Origin: Planctomycetaceae bacterium
Lineage (GTDB): Bacteria; Planctomycetota; Phycisphaerae; Tepidisphaerales; Tepidisphaeraceae
DNA length: 64,000 nucleotides
NCBI GenBank assembly: GCA_027487775.1
Contig: JAIYCY010000034.1
Span: 62,001-126,000, forward strand
Direction of reading: 5' to 3'
The notes beneath the pieces were generated by a model that was given only the letters and a program-made list of their open reading frames with translations, did no database searches and had not been told where the DNA came from. Positions 27,184-35,657 of this stretch are shown here, in pieces. The position numbers were made by a program, and so were the translations under genes. The stretch's first letter is position 1. Every line of letters begins with the position of its first letter.

Positions 27184-28344
27184 TCACTTCGATGCAGTCG
27201 GCGAGTCGGATTTGCGTTGACTCATCGCACGCAGCTTACGGGCCTCGCCCAGCACATACTCCCATTGAAACGCCGGGCCAGGATCCTGCTTCTCCTTCTG
27301 AACGTGATAATGCGCCAACACGCCGCCGAACGACTCCCACGCCGCATCATCGAGCACCCCCGGAATCAACTGGCCCGCCGGGTCACGCGGTGCTTCGAGT
27401 CTTATCTTCGGAAACACCTCATTCAGCGCCGCCGTCAGTCGAATCAACGCCGCGTACTGCTGTGGCGTAAAGTCGTACTGCCGGTACGTCGTCCCATTGA
27501 TCTCGCCCACAATCAAGTCATTCCGCGCCGGCCGAAAAATGCTCGTCGTATCCCGCACCCCACCACCCTTGAGCCGATCCGGAATGCGGATGTAAGTCTG
27601 ACCCGATTCGTCCTGCTTGTACCACTCCTGCAACGGCGCGGCGGTCTGACTGATCGAATACGCACCCATGTTGGCGATCTCGATACCGATGCTGCGATCG
27701 TTGCTTCGTGTGGCATGCCACGCCCGTTCTTTCAGATCCAGCGTCTGATAGATCGTGCCGTCGATGTCGAGCATGAAATGCACGCTCAGCCCACGCATGT
27801 CGTGCAACACACGGAAGCAGACCTGACTCGTCCCGCAAACATCGTAATGCAGCACGAACTGATCGACATGCTCACGCAGCAAATCCAAACTCCATCCGCC
27901 ACCTCGAATCTGTTCCAACTGCTCCGGGGTGTATCGACCCGTTGCCGTGCGATTGAATCGAAGGTTGTAGCGCGCTGGGTTCGACGCATCGAGGTCGCTC
28001 TTGCCCGCCGCGATGTCCTCGAGCGTCGCCGCCCAATTCGACCGCTCCCACGGCACGAAACGTCGCTCCACGCGATATGCGTCGTATCCGCCTGGATCCA
28101 TCCACGTCACCACGGGCGTTCCGATGCGAAAGAATTGCCCAGCCACTACAATCTCATCCCCATGTCGTTCGATGAATCCACCGAGCGGACGTGATTCACT
28201 CTTCGTCATCGTCTCCGTCGGCTTCCTGGGAGGCCCGTCGTCCGTGGCCGCTTTCGGCTTCGAAGCGCAGCCACTCATCATCGCTGCTCCTACGACGCAT
28301 CCCAACATCAACATCCAACGTCCAGAATGTTTCGCGTGGTTCAT
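27184..28344 (-). CDS. Lipoprotein N-acetylmuramoyl-L-alanine amidase (Amidase_2 type)
   Basis: A lipoprotein signal (WMLMLGCVVGAAMMSGC) begins the 386-residue protein. After about 100 residues of unknown fold comes an Amidase_2/PGRP-like domain: the metal-binding region FVLHYDVCGTSQVCF, the substrate segment HFMLDIDGTIYQTLDLKERA followed by WHATRSNDRSIGIEIAN, then a long insert and QYAALIRLTAALNEVFPKIR. Such enzymes cleave the bond between muramic acid and the stem peptide. The ATG at 28344 is used rather than the two preceding GTG codons. It precedes dacB by 27 bp on the same strand. Confidence 0.85.
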   Translation of the reverse strand: MNHAKHSGRWMLMLGCVVGAAMMSGCASKPKAATDDGPPRKPTETMTKSESRPLGGFIERHGDEIVVAGQFFRIGTPVVTWMDPGGYDAYRVERRFVPWERSNWAATLEDIAAGKSDLDASNPARYNLRFNRTATGRYTPEQLEQIRGGGWSLDLLREHVDQFVLHYDVCGTSQVCFRVLHDMRGLSVHFMLDIDGTIYQTLDLKERAWHATRSNDRSIGIEIANMGAYSISQTAAPLQEWYKQDESGQTYIRIPDRLKGGGVRDTTSIFRPARNDLIVGEINGTTYRQYDFTPQQYAALIRLTAALNEVFPKIRLEAPRDPAGQLIPGVLDDAAWESFGGVLAHYHVQKEKQDPGPAFQWEYVLGEARKLRAMSQRKSDSPTASK

Positions 28345-28460
28345 CACCACATCATGCCCGCATCAGGCCGATCGGGTCAATCCAAAGATATGACCCCGAC
28401 ATTCGATTTACGCCCGGACGTCAGACTCACCATTCAACCCGCCGACATGTGATGCCAGGC

Positions 28461-29018
28461 TCACATCGTCAGATACCACCAAAGCGTCACGCGCTCCTTC
28501 ACGATGTCGTGATTGCTCTCCAAGAATGCATCCAGCCCGGTCAATTCGAATCCGAACTTCACCAGCATCCGGTGCAAGGGCCCATTAAATGCAAGCGCCG
28601 GCACCGCGATCGCCCGAGCGCCTCGCTCCCGTGCATCGGTGATCAACTTAAACAGCATCGCCGTCGCAAGGCCCTCCCGGCGATGATCATAATCAACCCT
28701 CAGATCCAACAGCTTCATCACTCCCCGGCCAGCATCCCATGCACCCGCGATCAGGCCCACCGGAACCCCTCCCCGAACCGTGATCGCCGCCATCCCCGCT
28801 TCTGGTGCGTCGATCAATTGCTTGATCTCAAACTTCAAGTCATCCGACATCACGCAAGACTCGATTAGCTTCGACCGCGTCGGCCGAGGCTCAATCAAAC
28901 AACTAAACCGAAGCCCCTCCGCCTGCCTTTCGACGTGCAGATACTCCGTGCTCTCGATCGTCGCATCGATCTCGTCGAGCATCCCCAAATCCGTCGCCGT
29001 CAACGCCCGAAGCTCCAT
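28461..29018 (-). CDS. GNAT-family N-acetyltransferase
   Basis: The 185-residue protein has the GNAT fold with the acetyl-CoA segment LRVDYDHRREGLATAMLFKL and a following helix, then NGPLHRMLVKFGFELTG near the C-terminus. The first 70 residues (MELRALTATDLGMLDEIDAT) fit the usual alpha1-alpha2 start. The acceptor is not predictable. It stands between the secreted deiminase-like gene (37 bp upstream) and the amidase. Confidence 0.88.
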   Translation of the reverse strand: MELRALTATDLGMLDEIDATIESTEYLHVERQAEGLRFSCLIEPRPTRSKLIESCVMSDDLKFEIKQLIDAPEAGMAAITVRGGVPVGLIAGAWDAGRGVMKLLDLRVDYDHRREGLATAMLFKLITDARERGARAIAVPALAFNGPLHRMLVKFGFELTGLDAFLESNHDIVKERVTLWWYLTM

Positions 29019-29055
29019 AGCACACGGAATCTACCACCACGCCTCGATCAAAGCC

Positions 29056-31509
29056 TCATGCCTGAAAAATCTCATCGCCGATCCGGGCGCGACCAAAACG
29101 GTCCGCCGGAACCATCGATGGACCACGCAACGCCGGCAGCGTCAGGTTGTAGTTACGCGCCAGGATCAACAGATCAGAAAAACCGACCGATCCGTCGTAA
29201 TCAAAGTCGCCTTCGCTGAAAAGGCGCGCCGCCTGCCCGTAATTCCTCGCAAGGATCAACAGGTCGCCAAAGTTCACAGAACGATTGCGATCGGCATCGC
29301 CCGCCAATACGAAAAAGTTCGCGGTGAACACTTCACTCAAATTGCCCGCAGCATCCGAAAGCGCTCCGACGGGCAAGTCGATTCTCCAGTTCCCATCGAT
29401 GAATCCGCCAGCTGCCAACGAGCCATACACACGCTCGCTCGCCGACAGCAAACTCGTCACCACCTGGCCTGCGCCGAGCGTCGTGCCGGTCGTCAGGTTC
29501 GTCATCAACACGCCGCTTACATCCGATGCCAACTCGCTCGCACTCAACCGCACCACCGGCGACGACGCATCAAACGCATACTCCGCCGACAGTATCGCCG
29601 GCGCTGTCGCGTCGATTCGCAGTGCACTCGTCCCCGCACCGCTGGTCGACAGCACGCCGCTCGTCTGCCGCACGCTCACCACATACTCGCCGTCCGCGAT
29701 CGCGCTCGCGCCGTTGCTTGAAAGATCGATATTCGACCCAGTCGCCACACCCGCCGCAATCACGACGTTGTCGATCAGCACTTGCACGGTCGCACCGGGC
29801 GTCACGTTCGTCACCCGATACAAAAGTCCCCGCGCGGGTGAACTGTTGTTGAAGTTCGTCACGCCGTCACTCGGACTGAACCCGCTGTCGCTCGAAGCAA
29901 GAAGCACCGGGGCGGTCGGCACGGACAATTGCCCGATCGTGATGTTCACGTTCGTATCATCAAATCCAACATTCCCGTCGATGTCTCGAACCTCGGTTCG
30001 CAGGATCGCCTCGCCGCTGACGAGGTTGCTCGGCACCGTCCAGTTGAACGTGCCGTTGGATGCAAGATTCGATGCAATCGTCGTGTAAGTCGCCCCGCCG
30101 TCGATTGACAATCGCAGTGTGACAGGCCTTGCACCGGCAGGCGTCGTGATCGCTTCGTCGTCGGTGATCCAGCGAATCGGCACGATCTGACCTGCCTCCA
30201 GACTGGTGTCCAGAAGTTCACGAATGTACGCCGTCGGCAACAGCCCGCCGTTCGGACCTGCTGCGCCGCGGTGCATCGGAATGTGCTGTACAATGCAGTG
30301 AAACGCCCCCGATGCCGTGATGATCGAATCGGCGTTGATCCCAAACACCTGCATCCCTGGCGCAGCATCCCGAATCGTCTGCAACGCCGCGTTCGAGACC
30401 GTCGCCCCAGGGCCGTTGTTGTAGATCGGCACCATGATGATGTTGTTGAACACCACCATGTTCGCATACGTGTAATGCACCCCACCTATCGAATACGCGG
30501 GAAGACGCGTCACCTGATATCCACGTGACGCCATCAGCGTCGCCGTCGAATCCGAAATCACATCCTGCACACTCCCAGGATTGTTCGGCCAATCGCTGAT
30601 AAACACCTTCCGAGTGTCGTAAATCTGCATCCACATGTCGATGTGCCCCGTCCCATCCACACTAAACGGATACTGATTCGTCAATGTCGTGGTCGTACCC
30701 TGATACTGCTGCCACATGTTCACGATCTGCGACTCCGACAGCGTCGGATTCTCAACCGCAGAAACCAACCGAGTCGCCCACGCGTCCCCGTCGTCGTCGA
30801 GGTGATAATTCCCCCCGCCGTGGTTAAACATCGTCGAGCCCACGCCCATCTCGTAATAAGGCTGCTGCTTCAGATTCGTAAAGACGATCGGTTGATCATC
30901 ATCCTGCGGCCGACTCGAATAATAACGATGGTCCGTCACAATTCGGACATCACCCTCATAGACATAACGCGGGCCGTAGTCGCGTGCCCAAATGCTGTTC
31001 AGTGGAACCGTGAAAAAGACAACGTTGTTCAGATTCGCCCCCGCGCTGGTCAATCGCGTTGTCGCATCGTTACGCGAGGTGGTGCTGGGCACACCGATAT
31101 ACATCCGACCATTCCCTTCCACGGTCACATATCGCGTCATCGTCGCCAGATTCGAACGCCATGCCGTTGGGAACGAACTCGACCACGAAATCACCAGCGC
31201 TTCCATTGCCTCATGCTCGGCGATCGATTCCAACGATCCCGTCGGCGGAGGGGTCGGCGTTGTCGCGTTCGACTCCGGCTGCGGTTGCTGCGCGAGACGG
31301 TCCAGATACTCTCGCTCCTGCTTCGTCAGCGTCTTTGGAAGCGCTGCGACCGAAACATCCGAAACGCTCTCGCCCGACCACGAGATCGATTCCAGCGCGC
31401 CACGCAACACCACATCCCCCGCCAACAGGCGACGCTCCTCCAGCCGCTCAAGCCCGCCTGAAGAAACCGCACTCAACGCCCGACGCAACTTCTCATTCCG
31501 ACGACGCAT
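29056..31509 (-). CDS. Secreted PAD/agmatine-deiminase-like protein with LEPRLL signal and dockerin repeats
   Basis: The 817-residue protein starts at the ATG at 31509, with GAGG six bases upstream. It opens with a LEPRLL-type signal (LERLEERRLLAGDVVLRG). Residues about 90-440 match the peptidylarginine/agmatine deiminase fold (PF04371 type): NSIWARDYGPRYVYEGDVRI, STMFNHGGGNYHLDDDGDAW, VDGTGHIDMWMQI and the putative catalytic Cys in ASGAFHCIVQHIPMH. Then come Ig-like repeats and two dockerin-type calcium motifs at the C-terminus (DADRNRSVNFGDLLILARNY; FDYDGSVGFSDLLILARNYN). It is probably exported and held at the surface or in a cohesin-type assembly, with substrate perhaps peptidyl-arginine or agmatine. 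Confidence 0.8.
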   Translation of the reverse strand: MRRRNEKLRRALSAVSSGGLERLEERRLLAGDVVLRGALESISWSGESVSDVSVAALPKTLTKQEREYLDRLAQQPQPESNATTPTPPPTGSLESIAEHEAMEALVISWSSSFPTAWRSNLATMTRYVTVEGNGRMYIGVPSTTSRNDATTRLTSAGANLNNVVFFTVPLNSIWARDYGPRYVYEGDVRIVTDHRYYSSRPQDDDQPIVFTNLKQQPYYEMGVGSTMFNHGGGNYHLDDDGDAWATRLVSAVENPTLSESQIVNMWQQYQGTTTTLTNQYPFSVDGTGHIDMWMQIYDTRKVFISDWPNNPGSVQDVISDSTATLMASRGYQVTRLPAYSIGGVHYTYANMVVFNNIIMVPIYNNGPGATVSNAALQTIRDAAPGMQVFGINADSIITASGAFHCIVQHIPMHRGAAGPNGGLLPTAYIRELLDTSLEAGQIVPIRWITDDEAITTPAGARPVTLRLSIDGGATYTTIASNLASNGTFNWTVPSNLVSGEAILRTEVRDIDGNVGFDDTNVNITIGQLSVPTAPVLLASSDSGFSPSDGVTNFNNSSPARGLLYRVTNVTPGATVQVLIDNVVIAAGVATGSNIDLSSNGASAIADGEYVVSVRQTSGVLSTSGAGTSALRIDATAPAILSAEYAFDASSPVVRLSASELASDVSGVLMTNLTTGTTLGAGQVVTSLLSASERVYGSLAAGGFIDGNWRIDLPVGALSDAAGNLSEVFTANFFVLAGDADRNRSVNFGDLLILARNYGQAARLFSEGDFDYDGSVGFSDLLILARNYNLTLPALRGPSMVPADRFGRARIGDEIFQA

Positions 31510-31678
31510 GCCTGACCTCATTCCTTGAACAAACGGATCACCATCGAATCCCTCATGCCCCCAGCGTGCCCGAGCCTCAAAATTCTAACATCCAAGTCAA
31601 GACAAATCCTCTGAATCCATCACCCTCCACCCTCGAGCTTCAACCTCCATCCGCTGGAACCGTAAACAGTTTCAGGGC

Positions 31679-32485
31679 ATGCTTCCACCCATGCACTCGA
31701 ACCTCAAACGGCGAATCAAGACCATCGTCCTCGGAACCGCACGCCTCACCGGATACCAACAAAGCGAATCCAAACTCATCGCCGACTCCGATGCGTTCTG
31801 GAAGGACAACAATGCCTCACAATTCAAGGCCTATTCCCACTGGCGCGGTGAGGCGGGCATCGCCGCCGACGCGTGGTCGGAACTGGGACGGCAACATCTC
31901 AACCTCTTCCACGACTACCAACACCTCCTCAACCTCCATCAAGCAACCAATCAAACCATCGAACGCATCGTCGAATGGGGATGCGGCGGCGGATCCAATG
32001 CGATCCACTTCGCCCGCATCGCAAAAGAGTTCATCGGTGCTGACGTCTCCGCCCCCACACTTGACGAATGCGAACGCGCCCTCCGCGATGCCGGACTCCA
32101 CAACATGACCAAAGTCCTCATCGACGTCGCTTCGCCCGAACAGGCGGCCGCTTCGATCGCACCGTGCGACCTCTTCCTCTGCACCTACGTCATGGAACTC
32201 GTCCCCACCCCGGAATACGGAAAACGCGTCGTCGCCATCGCCCACCAAATCCTCAAACCCGGCGGACTTGCCATCATTCAAATCAAGTACGCTACCACCC
32301 AAGCCACCACAAAACCCCGACGCTGGGGCTACCGCCACAACGCCGCAAACATGACCACCTACCCCATCGACCAATTCTGGATCCTCACCCAAGCCGTCGG
32401 ATTCCAACCGATCGCCATCACGCTCAAACCCAAACAAGAACTCATCGGCGACGAACGATACGCCTACTTCATCCTGAAAAAGTAA
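31679..32485 (+). CDS. Class I SAM-dependent methyltransferase
   Basis: The 268-residue protein has the SAM-binding motif I as RIVEWGCGGGSNAIHFARIA, motif II region AKEFIGADVSAPTLDECERA, and a later acidic segment DLFLCTYVMELVPTPEYG, followed by ILKPGGLAIIQIKY. The N-terminal 70 residues include WRGEAGIAADAWSELGRQHL, a part seen in lipid or sugar methyltransferases, but the substrate is not known. Start codons at 31679 and 31691 are both plausible. It is followed by the 21-bp repeat array. Confidence 0.88.
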   Translation: MLPPMHSNLKRRIKTIVLGTARLTGYQQSESKLIADSDAFWKDNNASQFKAYSHWRGEAGIAADAWSELGRQHLNLFHDYQHLLNLHQATNQTIERIVEWGCGGGSNAIHFARIAKEFIGADVSAPTLDECERALRDAGLHNMTKVLIDVASPEQAAASIAPCDLFLCTYVMELVPTPEYGKRVVAIAHQILKPGGLAIIQIKYATTQATTKPRRWGYRHNAANMTTYPIDQFWILTQAVGFQPIAITLKPKQELIGDERYAYFILKK

Positions 32486-33270
32486 ACGACACCGGCACAC
32501 GCAGCTTCCCACACCGCCAACCGACGCAACACCCGCACGTCCCGGCAGGCCTGCCCCGTCAATCCTGAATCCATTCTCGGACCCCATCACACGCTTTAAG
32601 CGTTGCCGGACAGATCACCGAGCAGACCATCGGGATCAACCGCCGACATCTACAGATTCGCACACGCGCGCCTCCAACAGGCAGATGCACGGTCGAACCT
32701 TCCATCTTGGCTTCACAGATACCCGCAGAACTTTCCCGGATAGCCGGGGAGGTTTCCCGGATAGCCGGGGAAGTTCCCCAGATAGCCCGTACTCGTTCCA
32801 TTGATAGCCGGGAAAGTTTCCCGGATAGCCGAGAGAGTTCCCCAGATAGCTGGGGAAGTTCCTCGGATAGCCGGGGAAGTTCCCCAGATAGCCCGTACTC
32901 GTTCCATTGATAGCCGGGAAAGTTCCCCGGATAGCCGGGAACGTTCCTCAGATAGCCGGGAACGTTCCTCAGATAGCCGGGAACGTTCCTCAGATAGCCG
33001 GGGAAGTTTCCCGGATAGCCGGGGAAGTTCCTGGGATAGCCGAGAAGGTCTCTCAGCTAAGCGGGCAAGCGGCCGGCGATGCCATGCTGCCCGGCAAGTT
33101 CACCGATCTTTTGGGATCGATCGACCGACTCGGCATGCCGGAGGATCTTATCGGGCGCGCGGATGTGAGCACGATGCCGATGGCTTGATCGAATGTCTGC
33201 GGTTACGAGCACCCGCGTTCAGGCGATTGTCCGACAAAAGTGACTCAACAATTTGGTCGATGCGATCGGT
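32486..33270. other. Intergenic region dominated by a repeat array
   Basis: The first 230 bp contain nothing recognisable. The array at 32718-33055 is annotated separately. From 33056 to 33270 there is a degenerate 17th unit followed by unique sequence. Several open frames cross the array but none reads it without a frame change, and I see no ribosome site, so I do not call a gene. Confidence 0.6.
32718..33055. repeat. Tandem array of sixteen 21/22-bp units with a palindromic core
   Basis: Each unit begins with GATAGCC and continues with a near-palindrome such as GGGGAAGTTCCCC or GGAACGTTCC. Units 1-3, 5-8 and 10-16 are 21 bp; units 4 (32781-32802) and 9 (32887-32908) are 22 bp, identical to each other and unlike the rest in the core (CCGTACTCGTTCC). 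Units 11, 12 and 13 are identical. The 22-bp units shift any reading frame by one, and one of the three forward frames meets TAG in every unit. This argues for a DNA-level or RNA-level role, or neutral repeat expansion, rather than a protein. Confidence 0.85.
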
Positions 33271-34164
33271 ATGAGCGATACATCTTCACAACCGAGCGTG
33301 GTCGAAGAAGTTTCTGGATCCAGCGTATGCGCCAAGCCGACTAAGCCGCGTCGCACCAGGAAGCCGTCAAGGCCGCTCCCGGAAGTGGGCACGTTGGTGC
33401 GCGGGTCTGTCGAATCGATCACGCCAGAGGGTTCAGCGATCCTCAGGCTGGGAGGTGGCCGTTTCGCGTGGCTGCCGGCTTCAGAATATTCCTGGGTGGA
33501 GCCGTGGGTCGATCTGTCGAAGAGACTCAAAGTCGACCGATTCGTCGACGCCGTCGTGACGCATGTGCGCGCCAACGACGACGGGCAGGCCCAAATCAGG
33601 GTGAGTCATCGACTCACGAGGCCGAACCCGTGGGAAACGATCGATCGTGAGCACTCGATCGGCGAACGCATCTTTGCCAAGATCGTGATACTGGGAAAAC
33701 GCTACGCCCTCGTCGAACTTGAAACCGGATACCCTGCCAAATTATCCCAACGGGAGCTCTCCTGGTCGCGTCAGACCCAGCTGACCAGTGATGTGCTGGA
33801 GATCGGCAGCTGGATCGAGGTGGTGATTCAGTCGATCGACGCGCCCGCGCGGCGCATCGAAGTGAGCCGCCGCGCTGCGCTGCCCAACCCGTGGTCGACG
33901 ATCGAGCAGACGCTCGCCATCGGAACGCAGGCGACCGCTGTGGTTGAATCGTGCGCGACCTTCGGGGTCTTTGCACGACTGAAGGACGAGCTCACCGGAT
34001 TGATCCATGTCTCAAGGTTGCGGGATGAGGTGCGAAACTATCAGCCAGGGATGCAGCTTCGCGTTCAGGTGGTCGGCATCAACACCGAAGAACAGAAGAT
34101 CGCGCTCGAAGAACTGCCCGGCACCGAATCCATCGCCTCCGAGTCGCTTCACATGGCAGCGTAA
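33271..34164 (+). CDS. S1 RNA-binding domain protein
   Basis: The 297-residue protein contains about three S1-like OB-fold repeats: VGTLVRGSVESITPEGSAIL, IGERIFAKIVILGKRYALVE and IGTQATAVVESCATFGVFAR with LTGLIHVSRLRDE. The last repeat is the closest to canonical S1. Between repeats occur two linker motifs of the type HRLTRPNPWETIDREHSIG and RRAALPNPWSTIEQTLAIG, as in ribosomal protein S1, but the protein is shorter than S1 and has a basic Pro-rich N-terminus (AKPTKPRRTRKPSRPLP). It is probably an RNA-binding factor in translation or decay. I use the ATG at 33271, not the TTG at 33253. Confidence 0.85.
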   Translation: MSDTSSQPSVVEEVSGSSVCAKPTKPRRTRKPSRPLPEVGTLVRGSVESITPEGSAILRLGGGRFAWLPASEYSWVEPWVDLSKRLKVDRFVDAVVTHVRANDDGQAQIRVSHRLTRPNPWETIDREHSIGERIFAKIVILGKRYALVELETGYPAKLSQRELSWSRQTQLTSDVLEIGSWIEVVIQSIDAPARRIEVSRRAALPNPWSTIEQTLAIGTQATAVVESCATFGVFARLKDELTGLIHVSRLRDEVRNYQPGMQLRVQVVGINTEEQKIALEELPGTESIASESLHMAA

Positions 34165-34241
34165 ATCGGACAACCCCGACCCCACGCCCCAAGACCAAAC
34201 GCGCTGAGAGCCCTCGCAAAGCCCCCCGCACGCACGACGCT

Positions 34242-35564
34242 TCACGAGGCGTGTTGACTCGGTAGGGATGGGTGACTTTCTGCGGGCCGCGATTGCATTT
34301 GAAGTTGACCGAGCAACTCTGGACGACTGATCGTGGTTTGGGTCTGCGTTGCAAAGTTTTTCAGTTGCACGGTGTTGGATTGCAGTTCGGTGTCGCCGAC
34401 GATGAGGCAGAGACTTGCGCTGCATTTGTTTGCGAGCGTGAGCTGGTTCTTGAAGGACTTTCCGGTCAGATCCAAGTCGACTCGGACGCCCGCAGCTCTG
34501 AGCGATTGACCGAGCCGGAACGCCTCGCGACGGGCGGGCTCTCCGTGGTAGGCGATCCACACAAGCGGGGCGACATCCGGGGTGATCTTGATCTGTTGTG
34601 CGTCGAGCGCGATGAGCAGTCGTTCGAGCCCCGAGCCGAAGCCGACCGCAGGCGTCGAACGACCGCCTAGCTGCTCGACCAGATTGTCATACCGACCTCC
34701 CCCGCCGACCGCGCTCTGAGCGCCCAGACCCTCCGCAGTGACTTCCCACAGCGTGCCGGTGTAATAATCGAATCCGCGAACGAGCTTGGTGTCGATGTCG
34801 AACTTCACGCCGGCCTCGCCCAGCAATTCGCACACCCGATCAAAGTGCGCACGACTCTCGGGCAGCAGACTGTCCAGCGCACTGGGCGCGGCGGTGCATG
34901 CCGAAACATCACGCGGATCCTTCGAATCCAAAATACGCAGCGGATTCTCATCGAGTCGGCGGCGCGAATCGTCGGACAGCTGGTCGAGCTTGGGCAGTAG
35001 GAACTCACGAAGCATCTCGCGATAACGCTGCTTGCTCGTGCGGTCGCCCAGACTATTGAGCCGAAGCGCCGTGCCCTTTAAGCCAACGCGGTCATAGAAG
35101 TGCATCTGCAGGAGAATGCACTCGGCGTCCTGTTCGGCACTAGCGATGCCAAAGGCTTCAGCACCGAACTGGTGGTGGATGTGATAGCGTCCCTTCTGGG
35201 GCTTTTCGTATCGAAAGTTGGGCCCGATGTAATAGACCTTGTGACGCGCGCCCATGTCATTGAGCAGGCCGTGCTCGATCGCTGCGCGAACCGCGCCGGC
35301 GGTGCCTTCGGGACGCAGCGTCAGCCTTCGCGGTGGATCACCTCGATCCTGAAAATCGTAGGTCTCCTTACGCACGATGTCCGTGGTCTCGCCGGCTGCG
35401 CGGTGGAACAGTTCGGAATGCTCGAAGATGGGCGTGCGGAGTTCGAAGTAGTTAAAGCGGGCAGCCACTTCGCGCGCGATGCGCTCGACGGTCTGCCATC
35501 GCGCAGTTTCGGGGGGGAGCAGGTCGAGCGTGCCCTTGGGGGCTTGGATCTTTTGAGATGACAT
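34242..35564 (-). CDS. hisS: Histidyl-tRNA synthetase
   Basis: HisRS charges tRNA-His. Class II motifs are visible: motif 1 region FNYFELRTPIFEHSELFHRA, motif 2 region FRYEKPQKGRYHIHHQFGAE, the His-specific loop LVRGFDYYTGTLWEV and motif 3 AVGFGSGLERLLIALD. The anticodon-binding domain follows with VRVDLDLTGKSFKNQLTLAN. I start at the ATG at 35564 (MSSQKIQAPKGTLDLLPPE), giving 440 residues; the frame continues far upstream without relation. It is divergent from the OlsF-like gene, with 93 bp between starts and a 7-bp inverted repeat in that gap (35589-35595 and 35606-35612). Confidence 0.96.
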   Translation of the reverse strand: MSSQKIQAPKGTLDLLPPETARWQTVERIAREVAARFNYFELRTPIFEHSELFHRAAGETTDIVRKETYDFQDRGDPPRRLTLRPEGTAGAVRAAIEHGLLNDMGARHKVYYIGPNFRYEKPQKGRYHIHHQFGAEAFGIASAEQDAECILLQMHFYDRVGLKGTALRLNSLGDRTSKQRYREMLREFLLPKLDQLSDDSRRRLDENPLRILDSKDPRDVSACTAAPSALDSLLPESRAHFDRVCELLGEAGVKFDIDTKLVRGFDYYTGTLWEVTAEGLGAQSAVGGGGRYDNLVEQLGGRSTPAVGFGSGLERLLIALDAQQIKITPDVAPLVWIAYHGEPARREAFRLGQSLRAAGVRVDLDLTGKSFKNQLTLANKCSASLCLIVGDTELQSNTVQLKNFATQTQTTISRPELLGQLQMQSRPAESHPSLPSQHAS

Positions 35565-35657
35565 CGGACCGGGAATTAGACAAGAAAACCGCCCCGGCGA
35601 CGAGAGGGGCGGGACGATTCGGAAGATGTGCGGGCGTCGGTTAAGATCAAAACACGA

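Noticed and set aside
32718-33055. CRISPR array
   Set aside because: Units are directly adjacent with no unique spacers.
32801-33274. Open frame through the 21-bp repeat array (Ser-Arg-Glu-rich protein)
   Set aside because: Starts with TTG without ribosome site, and two 22-bp units change the frame, so the protein repeats are not maintained along the array.
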